Assembly: GCA_014204435.1 (NCBI GenBank)
Contig: JACHLF010000007.1
Location: 1 to 64,000, forward strand
Length of the DNA: 64,000 nt
From: Mycobacteroides chelonae
Lineage (GTDB): Bacteria > Actinomycetota > Actinomycetes > Mycobacteriales > Mycobacteriaceae
Direction of reading: 5' to 3'
The position numbers and the translations under genes were made by a program. The notes below the pieces were generated by a model. It was not told where the DNA came from, searched no databases, and saw only the letters and a program-made list of their open reading frames with translations. Within the stretch, counting starts at the first letter, position 1; each line of letters begins with the position of its first letter. Positions 9,045 through 17,139 of the stretch are shown here, in pieces.

Positions 9045-9734
9045 ATGGCGCCGTTTCCTGGGCCGCCGCCACAACCACCCACAGACCCTGGGCAGGGTCC
9101 GTGGGGGTCGCAACCGGTCTACAGCCGTGCCGATGACTACGCCTTCTTCGAAGTTGCCGCTGCGGCCGCACTCGCCGCTCGGGCCAAAGGCCTGCGTAAC
9201 GCGAGCCGTCATTTGGTGCACTATCTCAACAACACGGGTTCGGATCTCGGCGTGGATCCCGATCAAATGATGGCTGATGAGCCCGCGTTCAAGGAACATA
9301 TCGACGCCATCGTCACCAACAGCGTCCAGAAGATCGCTGCCGAGGCGCCTAGCAGCGGCATTACGACCACCTTCCAGTCGGAAGGATGGTTTGACTACAC
9401 ATTTTCGGACCGTGACTGGTATCTCGCCATGGGATCGGTGGAGGCGTCTGCCAGCGGGCTCGTCACAATCCATCCCCGCAACACTGGCAGCCCTCAGGCC
9501 AGGATTACCTTGGACTGCCAGGGGCACGTGTTCGACCGTTACAACTGGGATGGCACCAAGGAGACCGAAATCGGCGGATTCACCTGGAGCGATGAACAGC
9601 TAGGGGCATTGCACACCGCTGGGCTGGCGAGGGAATTCAACATGTATGGGTCGTCGAAAACCAAGCACTTTGAGGGATTGCTACCGGCGGGCGGTCCGAT
9701 TGATCTGCCTTCGAACCCAGGAAGTGGGAGATGA
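9045..9734 (+). CDS. Conserved actinobacterial hypothetical protein with YNWD motif
   Basis: Seen: 229 aa with a Pro-rich start (PGPPPQPPTDPGQGPWG), a helical segment with HYLNNTGSDLGVD, and a C-terminal beta-rich domain with FDRYNWDGTKETEIGG and LGALHTAGLAREFNMYG. I recognise the C-terminal pattern as common in secreted actinobacterial proteins near ESX-like genes, but I know no assigned function. Its stop overlaps the next gene by 4 nt (ATGA), so expression is coupled to the lipoprotein. Inference: the effector or cargo of the 7872-10210 operon, with the lipoprotein as partner or immunity factor. Confidence 0.6.
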   Translation: MAPFPGPPPQPPTDPGQGPWGSQPVYSRADDYAFFEVAAAAALAARAKGLRNASRHLVHYLNNTGSDLGVDPDQMMADEPAFKEHIDAIVTNSVQKIAAEAPSSGITTTFQSEGWFDYTFSDRDWYLAMGSVEASASGLVTIHPRNTGSPQARITLDCQGHVFDRYNWDGTKETEIGGFTWSDEQLGALHTAGLAREFNMYGSSKTKHFEGLLPAGGPIDLPSNPGSGR

Positions 9735-10210
9735 CGTTGAGGGCTTTTAACTTATTCATCGGTCTTCTGGTCGCTAGCTTATTGTTTGCAACAGCATGCG
9801 ATCGTGTTGTTGACCGCGCAGCAGCTCCAGATGTGGAGACATCGACGAGCACGCAGCTCGTGAGGAACGCTACCGAGTTCGGCGGATGGACACTTCCCGC
9901 GAACGGCAAGGTTCTTCTCGCACAGCGAGAAACCGTGAACAACAAGAAGTACCGAATCGCGGTCGAGATGCCGGCGGCCGACGTCCAAGCGATGTTGGAA
10001 AAGTCCCACTTCACCGCCAAATTCAGCAAGCTGTATCAGACCTCTCTGGTCAAGACCATCGCAGGACCCGACTTGGCCTCCTCGCCGAATGTCTTACTTG
10101 CTCAGGACAACTACGTTCCTGCTAAGGGAAAATCGGCTATCCGCGAAGTCGCGATAGACGAACGCAACCCGCAGACGCGGATAGTTCACCTTGAGTTTCG
10201 CGGCATCTAG
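9731..10210 (+). CDS. Lipoprotein, third gene of ESX-like operon
   Basis: Seen: 159 aa. Hydrophobic N-terminus ends in LLFATAC, a lipobox with Cys23, so the protein should be lipid-anchored outside the membrane. The rest (about 135 residues) is soluble with a VEMPAADVQAMLEKSHF segment. Starts within the stop codon of the previous gene. Inference: surface-anchored partner of the preceding YNWD protein, possibly protective. No family recognised. Confidence 0.65.
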   Translation: MTLRAFNLFIGLLVASLLFATACDRVVDRAAAPDVETSTSTQLVRNATEFGGWTLPANGKVLLAQRETVNNKKYRIAVEMPAADVQAMLEKSHFTAKFSKLYQTSLVKTIAGPDLASSPNVLLAQDNYVPAKGKSAIREVAIDERNPQTRIVHLEFRGI

Positions 10211-10224
10211 GCGCTAAGAGCGAG

Positions 10225-11049
10225 TTACCAGACGCGGACGTAGTCGACGAGCATCTCCGCCGGGTACGAACCACCCGCCGGATCGCCACCACCGGAGCCC
10301 GCGACCGCCAGGTTCAGCATCGGCTGCAGCGTGTAGCCCGGATCGTTAAACGGCCAATCGTCAAGGGAATTCGCGTCGACCGTCAGGTACGGCTCCATGC
10401 CGTCGTGGTAGTCCATCCAGAAGTACAGCCCGGCATCGGTCCACGTGCAGCGCCAGGTGTGCCAGTTGTTGTCCACCGGCATCGGCAGCGTCTCGAACGA
10501 GGTGCCATCCAGCCGTGCGTGAATCGTGGTGCCCGAGGGCCAATCCCGGTTGCCGTACCACTCCACCAGGTCGATCTCGCCGCCGCGCTCGGGGTTGTCG
10601 TTCAGCAGCCACCACGCCGGCCATGCGCCGTCGGTGAGGCAGTTGAACTTGATGCGTGCCTCGAAGGTGTGGCCGATGCTGCCGCGGAAGGTGCCGTGCA
10701 GCTTGCCGCTGAAGTACTTGCTGCCTTCCTTGGTCGCGCGGATCACCAGGTTGGAGTTGCCGTCGAGGAAGATGTTGGTGCGGCTGTCGCGGTACTCGCC
10801 CATGTTCTCGGGGCGATCCCAAAACACGGGGTTCTTGATCCGCTCACGGAACTTCGCGGCCACCCACTTGGAGCCGTCGGGGGCCGAACCGGCCGGGCCG
10901 TCAAACTCGTCACGGAAAGCAAAGCCGGCAGTTTGGGCGTCGGGTGGCGCCGCGGGCTGACGTCCCGGGTCGGCCTGAGCCGTCGGGAGGGGCAATGCGG
11001 CTGCGGCCATGCCGAAGCCCATGGTCAGTATCAATGTACGGCGATCCAT
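10225..11049 (-). CDS. Secreted family 16 glycoside hydrolase
   Basis: Seen: ATG 11049 (MDRRTLILTMGFGM) begins a signal peptide with a twin-Arg-like DRR, ending near AQADPG; the 274-aa product has the GH16 catalytic signature GGEIDLVEW (E-x-D-x-x-E). The beta-jellyroll continues to LVDYVRVW at the C-terminus. Known: GH16 enzymes hydrolyse beta-1,3/1,4-glucans and related polymers with a retaining mechanism. Odd: the reading frame runs on upstream with no stop into a cytochrome b561 remnant, so a 406-aa fusion from 11445 could be made. I treat the signal peptide start as native. Confidence 0.85.
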   Translation of the reverse strand: MDRRTLILTMGFGMAAAALPLPTAQADPGRQPAAPPDAQTAGFAFRDEFDGPAGSAPDGSKWVAAKFRERIKNPVFWDRPENMGEYRDSRTNIFLDGNSNLVIRATKEGSKYFSGKLHGTFRGSIGHTFEARIKFNCLTDGAWPAWWLLNDNPERGGEIDLVEWYGNRDWPSGTTIHARLDGTSFETLPMPVDNNWHTWRCTWTDAGLYFWMDYHDGMEPYLTVDANSLDDWPFNDPGYTLQPMLNLAVAGSGGGDPAGGSYPAEMLVDYVRVW

Positions 11050-11445
11050 TTCGGGCACCCCGAAACGATAATGGGTGTACTTAGGCAATGGACGCAGCCC
11101 CGGCCATTTTGGCTGATAGTGGCGCGGAAGTGTTCTGCTGAGCAAGCGGTCCCGCAACCCGATGGTGTGGATCAGCACCGCGCTGACATGGGCAACAATG
11201 CAGGCGAGCAACGCATAGGTCACCCGCGCGTGCGCCTCGCGCAGCGCGCCGTACCACCCGATGCTGGTCGGCACGATCGACGGAAAACGCAGTCCGGCGA
11301 TCTCCACGGGCACCCCGGACGCCGGCACCAGCGCCCATCCGATCACCGGCTGCGCCAGGAACAACGCCATCGCGACCGCCATCAGCCGATGCAGGAGCTG
11401 CGCAGTCAACCCAAAGCGTTCGTCATCGGTGGATTCTGTCATCAC
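11050..11445 (-). pseudogene. Cytochrome b561 remnant, in frame with GH16 gene
   Basis: Seen: about 132 residues starting GTG-ATG at 11445. The start TAQLLHRLMAVAMALF resembles the first helix of b561, but it runs directly into PVIGWALVPASGVPVEIAGL, which belongs to the third helix and loop of a normal b561; LREAHARVTYALLACIVAHVSAVLIH then gives helix four. About 80 internal residues seem missing. The frame continues without stop into the GH16 signal peptide. Known: two-haem b561 proteins need four helices with His ligands, so electron transfer is unlikely here. Its start overlaps the stop of the catalase-type pseudogene, an SrpA-peroxidase/b561 arrangement. Confidence 0.7.
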
Positions 11446-12309
11446 ATGTCTTGCCCGAACTGTTCGACCGGAGCGGGAGTCTCCCGCGCACGCCGCCGAT
11501 GCGACTCCGCGTACACCGCCGCCAGGATCGGATCATCAGAGAGCTCAATTCCCTTGGGCAGCAGCGTCGGATCGAAGTTGGTATCCCGGATATGTTCTTG
11601 CTCTGGGAGAATCGCGTGGCCGAGTGCCAGCGTGCCGACGTCTGGGCCAGGGCCTCGAACATCCAGTTGGGTCCGTTCTTGACCGGGGCGCCGGCTGCGT
11701 TCCCGTCGGGGACCACCCGCCACCGCATCGGCGTCCGAGCGCCGCCTCGGCGAACGACGCCGCCTGGGGCGCGGCCTCGATCGGCTTCTGTGCGGCGGTG
11801 GCGGGGTTGCCCCGCATGAACGCGCTCACGCGGTCCTTGTTACCCGAGGTTCGCGCCGCGAGCAGCCCACAGAACATCTCCGGTGTCGGGGCCATGAACA
11901 CCGGCGCGGCGGCCATGGCGGTACGCCACTGCTCGCCGCCGGGAAGCGAGAAGTCACGAGCCAGCCCCTGTGCGGAACCGGTATCGGGCTGATGCGGGTT
12001 TTGGCAGCCCACCGAGAACCGTCCGGCGACCGGATACACGCCCTTGGTGAACACCTACGCCGACGTGACCTGCGCTCCGGCGCCGTTGCTTTCGAAACGA
12101 CCGCACACGGCAAGGGCTTTGGCGTGGTTGTGCCGGTACCCCACGAACGTGCCGCCGGTCTTCTCGAACAGGTCGATGAAGCAACGTCCGGTCAACCGGG
12201 AACTGGCGCGGACCTCCAGTGCCAGGAAGCCGCCCAGCCCCGTCACGGTGACGCCTCCGGCAGCGACCAGACCCACAAACATGCGGTGATCGAGCTTCTG
12301 TGCGACCAC
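11442..12309 (-). pseudogene. Catalase-family (SrpA-like) peroxidase pseudogene
   Basis: Seen: homology is spread over more than one frame. 12309-12055 encodes an N-terminal anchor (VGLVAAGGVTVTGLGG) and FEKTGGTFVGYRHNHAKALAVCG, then hits an in-frame TAG. The same frame resumes with VFTKGVYPVAGRFSVGC, GLARDFSLPGGEQWRTAM and FMAPTPEMF. It then breaks near 11720, and another frame carries NFDPTLLPKGIELSDDPILAAVYAESHRRR, the usual C-terminus. Part of the central domain is missing. Known: these one-domain catalase relatives are haem peroxidases, often paired with b561. Nonsense, deletion and frameshift together argue for real decay rather than a sequencing slip. Confidence 0.8.
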
Positions 12310-12360
12310 GATGTGAGGGTAATACGCCGATTCTGAAGGTCTGATGAAGACAATGAAGAG

Positions 12361-13017
12361 ATGATGAAGCGTCTAGTTCTCGTCGCCGTGGGTCTCGGGT
12401 GTGTGCTCAGCCAGCTCGCGCCCGCCCATGCGGATCCCGATATCCCGCCGATCAGCGAGGCCGCCCGTGCCGCCGGACTACTCGATGTGCGCACTGTCGT
12501 CCCAGATGCCGTCATCGACCTGCGCTACGCCACCACCAACAACTTCACCGGCGTGCAGCTGTATCCGGCCGATGCCCGCTGCCTGGTGCACGAGTCGATG
12601 GCGCCCGGCCTCAAGACCGCCGCCGACAAGCTGCGCACCAACGGCGAACGGCTGGTCTTCTGGGACTGTTACCGCCCGCACGAGGTGCAGGTCCGCATGT
12701 TCCAGGTGGTACCCAACCCCAACTGGGTCGCCAAGCCCAGCCAATACGCCCGCAGCCACGAGGCCGGACGTTCGGTGGACGTCACCTTGGCCAACGCGCG
12801 GGGCCTGGTCGACATGGGCACCGGATTCGACGATTTCTCGCCGCGCTCGCTGGCTTACGCCGCCGACGGGGTGAGCCCCGATCAGCAGGCCAACCGTGCC
12901 CGCCTGCGCAGCGCCATGCAGGCCGGTGGGCTGCAGGTGTATGCGGGGGAGTGGTGGCACTTCGATGGGCACGGAGCGGGCGACGGACGCCCGTTCCTGA
13001 ATGCTCCCGTCAACTGA
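12361..13017 (+). CDS. Secreted D-alanyl-D-alanine dipeptidase (VanX-like, M15D)
   Basis: Seen: 218 aa; ATG-ATG start at 12361/12364, signal peptide ending at APAHA-DPD. Catalytic pattern is present: VFWDCYRPHEVQ, SHEAGRSVDVTL (SxHxxGxxxD zinc ligands) and GEWWHFDG (E-x-WH: base and third ligand). Known: M15D metallopeptidases split D-Ala-D-Ala dipeptide. In mycobacteria they are exported cell-wall enzymes rather than vancomycin resistance factors, so peptidoglycan turnover is the likely role. Divergent from the catalase pseudogene. No vanH/vanA-type genes are nearby. Confidence 0.9.
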   Translation: MMKRLVLVAVGLGCVLSQLAPAHADPDIPPISEAARAAGLLDVRTVVPDAVIDLRYATTNNFTGVQLYPADARCLVHESMAPGLKTAADKLRTNGERLVFWDCYRPHEVQVRMFQVVPNPNWVAKPSQYARSHEAGRSVDVTLANARGLVDMGTGFDDFSPRSLAYAADGVSPDQQANRARLRSAMQAGGLQVYAGEWWHFDGHGAGDGRPFLNAPVN

Positions 13018-13110
13018 AATCGAGTAGACCAGTACCCGATGCGATGGCGCCCGACCGGAGTAATTTCCCTTTCGGTCCACACGGTCCACACGGTCCGCTG
13101 GGAGGTTGCC

Positions 13111-13374
13111 ATGCCTGCATCACCGATCCCGCTCGCAATGCTCGCCGCGGTGAACGATGAAGCGAGCCAATGGGATGCGGCGGCCGAGGCCTTCGCCGCG
13201 CGCGGTGCGGGAATCGAGATCGGCCCGGCCCGTCGAGAGCGACGGAACCGTTGGGAGAGACGCGATGTCTTGCCGCGCTACAGCAATGCCGATCTACAGG
13301 TGGTCGAGAGGGTGCTGCAGGATCTGCTGGCCTCGGGCAGAGATGGAGTGCGGATCGTGGCGCAGGGGCGTTAG
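13111..13374 (+). CDS. Small hypothetical protein
   Basis: Seen: ATG 13111 is preceded by GGGAGG with good spacing, giving 87 aa; the upstream in-frame part lies over a tandem repeat and is probably not coding. Helical with Arg/Glu-rich middle (ARRERRNRWERRD) and LQVVERVLQDLLASGRDG near the end. No signal peptide. Its stop overlaps the convergent TetR stop within ttag at 13371-13374. Family not recognised. Confidence 0.5.
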   Translation: MPASPIPLAMLAAVNDEASQWDAAAEAFAARGAGIEIGPARRERRNRWERRDVLPRYSNADLQVVERVLQDLLASGRDGVRIVAQGR

Positions 13375-13964
13375 TCGCGCACCTTGATGGACAGCGTGGG
13401 TTTGCGGATGTCTCCCGACTGCACCCGATCCCAGGCGGCATCGATGAGCGGCTGTAGGAGCAAGGCTCCCATTTGGCGAACCAGTACCGATACCACCTGA
13501 GTAGATTCCGTGCGATCAGTGGGCGCCATGCCTTTCTTGCGCAGCGTGGCCACCTCGTCACGGGTGAGGCCGATCAGCGCATCGAGCAGGTGCATTTGCT
13601 CGCCGGAAGGTTCCAATACCGCCCTGCGCACATAGTTCACGATCGGCGGGTTGGCCTCGAGCATGTGTCGCACCGCGGCGTCGCGGGCGGCGGCGAGCTT
13701 GCGCGGGTCCTTCTCTTCTTCGACCGACCGGAGCGCGCTGACGAAGTAGTCGACCACCAGCTGGTCAACGGCCTCGCGTAGTCCGGCCTTGGTTTTGAAG
13801 TGGTGCTGCACCAGCCCGAGGGTCACTCCGGCCTCGGATGCCACCGCACGCAATGAGATTCGCTCCTCCCCGTACTGGGCATACAGATCCAGCGCGGTAT
13901 TGCGTATGCGCGCCTTGGCCGTCAGGTCCTCGTCGGTTGCGCGCGGGTTTGCCATGCACCCCAT
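13371..13964 (-). CDS. TetR-family transcriptional regulator
   Basis: Seen: 197 aa (ATG 13964, with a second ATG at 13955). N-terminal helix-turn-helix: RIRNTALDLYAQYGEERISL then VASEAGVTLGLVQHHFKTKAGL, the standard TetR recognition region; the C-terminal ligand domain is unremarkable. Divergent from the acyl-CoA dehydrogenase/thiolase pair with a 100-bp gap that contains a 16-bp palindrome. Inference: a local repressor of the pair, responding to an acyl-CoA or related lipid; the ligand is unknown. Confidence 0.88.
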   Translation of the reverse strand: MGCMANPRATDEDLTAKARIRNTALDLYAQYGEERISLRAVASEAGVTLGLVQHHFKTKAGLREAVDQLVVDYFVSALRSVEEEKDPRKLAAARDAAVRHMLEANPPIVNYVRRAVLEPSGEQMHLLDALIGLTRDEVATLRKKGMAPTDRTESTQVVSVLVRQMGALLLQPLIDAAWDRVQSGDIRKPTLSIKVRD

Positions 13965-13996
13965 CGTACCGCACCCCTTTACAAATGAATCTCAAA

Positions 13997-14012
13997 CGAT
14001 ACACTTGTATCG
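13997..14012. promoter_or_regulatory. Palindromic TetR operator candidate
   Basis: Seen: CGATACA-CT-TGTATCG, perfect 7-bp arms around a 2-bp centre, 33 bp upstream of the regulator start and 53 bp upstream of the dehydrogenase ATG. Size, symmetry and position in a divergent gap fit a TetR operator controlling both directions. Confidence 0.65.
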
Positions 14013-14064
14013 TCGTCCTCGACGAGGAGATCTTGGACGTGCTGTCCCTGAACGGAGTGAGCTG

Positions 14065-15225
14065 ATGTCTGAATTGTTCCCCGCCTACCGCGCATCGTGG
14101 GAAACCGATGCTCATCGCGACCTGCGTAAGCATGCCGCGGAGTTCCTGCGCAAGGAGTCCACGCCGAACCAGGAACGCTGGAGCGCCCAGCATCAGGTCG
14201 ATCGCGAATTCTGGAACAAGCTGGGCGATGCTGGTCTGCTGGGACTGGACCTACCCGAGGAATACGGCGGTGCCGGAGGCGATTTCGGGTTCTCAGCTGT
14301 GGTGGCCGAGGAGCTTGCGTTGGCGCAGGACTCCTCGACCGGATGGGCCGTGCACTCACCGATCGTCGCGCACTACATCAACACGTACGGCAACAAAGAA
14401 CAGCTGGATCGGTGGATGCCGGGGATCATCAGCGGTGACCTGGTGCTCGCCATCGCGATGACCGAGCCCGGAACGGGTTCGGATCTACAGGCAGTACGCA
14501 CGACCGCGATCCGCGATGGTGACCACTACGTCATCAACGGTTCCAAGACCTTTATCTCCAACGGCACCCACTGCGACCTGTTGGTGATCGTCGCCAAGAC
14601 AGATCCGTCGCAGGGGGCCAAGGGGATATCGCTGATTGTCGCCGAAACCAAGGACCTGCCGGGATTCGAACGCGGCCGGGTGTTGGAAAAGGTGGGCCAG
14701 CACGGGCAGGACACCCGTGAGCTGTTCTTCACCGATATGCGGGTGCCGGTGGCCAACAGGCTCGGTGAGGAGGACGGGCAGGGGTTCCTCCAGCTCATGA
14801 CGCAGCTTGCGCGGGAACGGCTCATCATCGCGTCGGCCAATGCGGGCATGGCCGAAGCCGCCGTGCTGGAATCGATCAAGTACACCAAGGAGCGCGAGGC
14901 GTTTGGCAAGCCGCTCATCAAGTTCCAGAACACCAAGTTCCAGCTGGCCGAATTGAAGGCCGAGGTGCTCTCGATCAAGACCACCGTGGACTGGTGCATT
15001 CAAAACTACATCGACGGCACCAACGACCCCGCGACCGCCTCGATCGCCAAGCTGGTCGCCTCCGACAAGGGCGTCGCCGTGGTGGACCGCTGCGTTCAGT
15101 TCTTCGGCGGATACGGATACATGATGGAGTACCCGATCGCTCGCGCCTACGCGGCTGCGCGAGTCAACAAGATCTACGGCGGCACAAGCGAAATCATGAA
15201 AGAACTCATCAGCCGATCGCTCTAG
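14065..15225 (+). CDS. Acyl-CoA dehydrogenase
   Basis: Seen: ATG 14065 (MSELFPAYRASWETD) with GGAGTGAG upstream gives 386 aa, the family length. Signatures: LGLDLPEEYGGAGGDFGF, AMTEPGTGSDLQAVRTTA (substrate/FAD region), INGSKTFISNG, and QFFGGYGYMMEYPIARAYAAARVNKIYGGTSEIMK near the end. Known: FAD enzymes that oxidise acyl-CoA to trans-2-enoyl-CoA in the cytosol. Nine nt separate it from the thiolase, so they form an operon for degrading some acyl or steroid side-chain substrate. Likely repressed by the divergent TetR. Confidence 0.92.
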   Translation: MSELFPAYRASWETDAHRDLRKHAAEFLRKESTPNQERWSAQHQVDREFWNKLGDAGLLGLDLPEEYGGAGGDFGFSAVVAEELALAQDSSTGWAVHSPIVAHYINTYGNKEQLDRWMPGIISGDLVLAIAMTEPGTGSDLQAVRTTAIRDGDHYVINGSKTFISNGTHCDLLVIVAKTDPSQGAKGISLIVAETKDLPGFERGRVLEKVGQHGQDTRELFFTDMRVPVANRLGEEDGQGFLQLMTQLARERLIIASANAGMAEAAVLESIKYTKEREAFGKPLIKFQNTKFQLAELKAEVLSIKTTVDWCIQNYIDGTNDPATASIAKLVASDKGVAVVDRCVQFFGGYGYMMEYPIARAYAAARVNKIYGGTSEIMKELISRSL

Positions 15226-15234
15226 GGGAGAATC

Positions 15235-16443
15235 ATGAAGAACAACAATCGAGTTTTCGTGGTCGGCGTGGGCATGACCAAATTCGAGAAGCCGGGCCGT
15301 CGGGAGGGCTGGGACTACCCGGCCATGGTCAAGGAGGCTGGAACTAAGGCTCTTGGCGACGCGGGAGTGCGATACGAGGACATCGAGCAGGCCTTCATCG
15401 GAAACGTCTACGGCGACTCGTGTTCGGGGCACCGCGCCCTCTACGAGCTGGGGTACACCGGTATCCCTATCTACAACGTCAACAGCAACTGCTCGACGGG
15501 ATCGACGGCACTGTTCATGGCGGCCAATGCCATCCGCAGCGGTCAGTCCGATGTGGTGATGGCGGCCGGGTTCGAGAAGATGGAACCCGGTTCACTGGGC
15601 ATGAAGTTCACCGACCGCGAGTCACCGCTGCAGCCGCAGATCATCGCGCTCGGCGAGCTGAGCCAGCCCCAGTTCCCGATGACCGCGTGGATGTTCGCCG
15701 CAGCGGCCGAGGAGTACATGCGTGAATATGGCTTGACCGCAGAGCAATTGGCGTGGATCGGCTATAAGAACCACAAGCACTCGGTCAGCAACCCGTACAG
15801 CCAGTTCCAGGACGAGTACACGCTCGAGGACATCCTGACCTCGCGCGCCATTGTGGGTCCGCTGACCAAGCTGCAATGCTCGCCCACCTCGGATGGGTCG
15901 GCGGCCGCGATCGTGGCGAGCGAGGAGTTCGTCGACAAGCACGGATTGGCCGATCAGGCCGTGGAGATCGTCGGGCAGACCACCGTGACCGATCGGGCCG
16001 ACACCTTCGACGGCACCGCGGCGGGCATCGTCGGCGCGAACATGAACAAGGCCGCCATCGCCACCGTGTACGAGCAGGCGCAGATCGGCCCCGAGGACAT
16101 CGACGTGGTGGAGCTGCACGACTGCTTCTCGGCCAACGAGATCCTGGTATACGAGGCGCTCGGTTTTTGTGAGCAAGGCGAGGCCGGCAAGCTGATCGAC
16201 AACGAGGACACCACCTTTGGCGGCAAGTGGGTGGTCAACCCGTCGGGCGGATTGATCTCCAAGGGGCACCCCCTCGGTGCCACTGGACTGGCCCAGTGTG
16301 CGGAGTTGAACTGGCAGCTACGAGGGCGGGCCGACAAGCGGCAGGTTTCCGGGGCCGCGACCAAGGACGGTGTGGCATTGCAGCACAACATCGGGCTCGG
16401 CGGTTCGGTGGTCGTCACGGCATACCGCCCGGCCAACCGGTAG
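15235..16443 (+). CDS. SCP-x type thiolase / acetyl-CoA acetyltransferase
   Basis: Seen: 402 aa, with AGGGGAG before the ATG. Motifs: [12 protein letters not shown] (nucleophile Cys), [11 protein letters not shown] (active-site His/Cys region of SCP2-type thiolases) and [13 protein letters not shown]. Known: SCP2-like thiolases cleave 3-ketoacyl-CoA, often with branched or sterol-derived chains. Follows the acyl-CoA dehydrogenase by 9 nt, so the two catalyse first and last steps of one beta-oxidation route; hydratase and dehydrogenase steps must come from elsewhere. Confidence 0.9.
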   Translation: MKNNNRVFVVGVGMTKFEKPGRREGWDYPAMVKEAGTKALGDAGVRYEDIEQAFIGNVYGDSCSGHRALYELGYTGIPIYNVNSNCSTGSTALFMAANAIRSGQSDVVMAAGFEKMEPGSLGMKFTDRESPLQPQIIALGELSQPQFPMTAWMFAAAAEEYMREYGLTAEQLAWIGYKNHKHSVSNPYSQFQDEYTLEDILTSRAIVGPLTKLQCSPTSDGSAAAIVASEEFVDKHGLADQAVEIVGQTTVTDRADTFDGTAAGIVGANMNKAAIATVYEQAQIGPEDIDVVELHDCFSANEILVYEALGFCEQGEAGKLIDNEDTTFGGKWVVNPSGGLISKGHPLGATGLAQCAELNWQLRGRADKRQVSGAATKDGVALQHNIGLGGSVVVTAYRPANR

Positions 16444-16446
16444 CCG

Positions 16447-17060
16447 TCAGGCGGCGCGCACCAGCCCGGAACGCGCGAACTGCCCGGCAGGGGAGAAGCG
16501 TTCCAGGATGGTGTGGGCCGCCTCGATCGAGGTCACTCTCTCGAAGGGTTTCGGATCGTCGAGCAGACTGAACAGCTTGGATGCGAATCCCTGGTGGACG
16601 TGACCGGCCGCGAAAGACAGATCGCCAGAGTCACGCAGCTCGTCGTTGCCGAGGTAGAGCCTGGTCACCCACTGTGCTGCGCCGGCCCTGTCCGGCGATG
16701 GGGTCATAGGCCACCACGGTGTCTTCCAGCGCCGCGACGGGATGGCCGTCGGCGGTGTGGCCCACCCCGTGTCGCACCAGCTGGGTCACTGCCCCGGTGA
16801 TCCACGAATGCGGGTCCTCCTCGATGCCGTTGAGTGACAACACCTCCGGCAGGTCCTAGTCGATGTATTCGCGGTGCACCCCGGTGAGGCGTGCAGGGCG
16901 GAGGCCGCACTGTCGACGGCGGCGTACCGTCGTTCCCACTCGCTGCCGGGTTTGGCCCAGGCCAGGAGGGCCCTGCGTCCTTATGCAGGTAGGGGCCCCA
17001 TCATGCCCCGCCCTGATCGGTGATGAACGAGAACGCGCTGTGCCGTCCGCCCTCGGCCCC
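16447..17060 (-). pseudogene. Frameshifted pseudogene of unidentified protein
   Basis: Seen: coherent protein-like sequence appears in three consecutive pieces on the minus strand in different frames. Near 16930-17010 one frame reads WAKPGSEWERRYAAVDSAAS. From about 16900 to 16690 another reads LTGVHREYID, an in-frame TAG, then LPEVLSLNGIEEDPHSWITG and HGVGHTADGHPVAALEDTVV. From about 16680 to 16447 a third reads WVTRLYLGNDELRDSGDLSF and PFERVTSIEAAHTILERF. At least two frameshifts and one nonsense codon. Three breaks in 600 bp point to decay. I do not recognise the parent family. This fills the gap between the thiolase and the second cyclase. Confidence 0.55.
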
Positions 17061-17139
17061 ACGGTGTTGCCACTATCGGCGTGTGAACTTGTGCGCGAAA
17101 GGCACCCGCTCATGGTGATTGCACGGTCCATAATGGCCC

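Noticed and set aside
12399..13160. 253-aa frame overlapping the VanX-like gene
   Set aside because: Arg/Pro-rich alternative frame of the dipeptidase gene.
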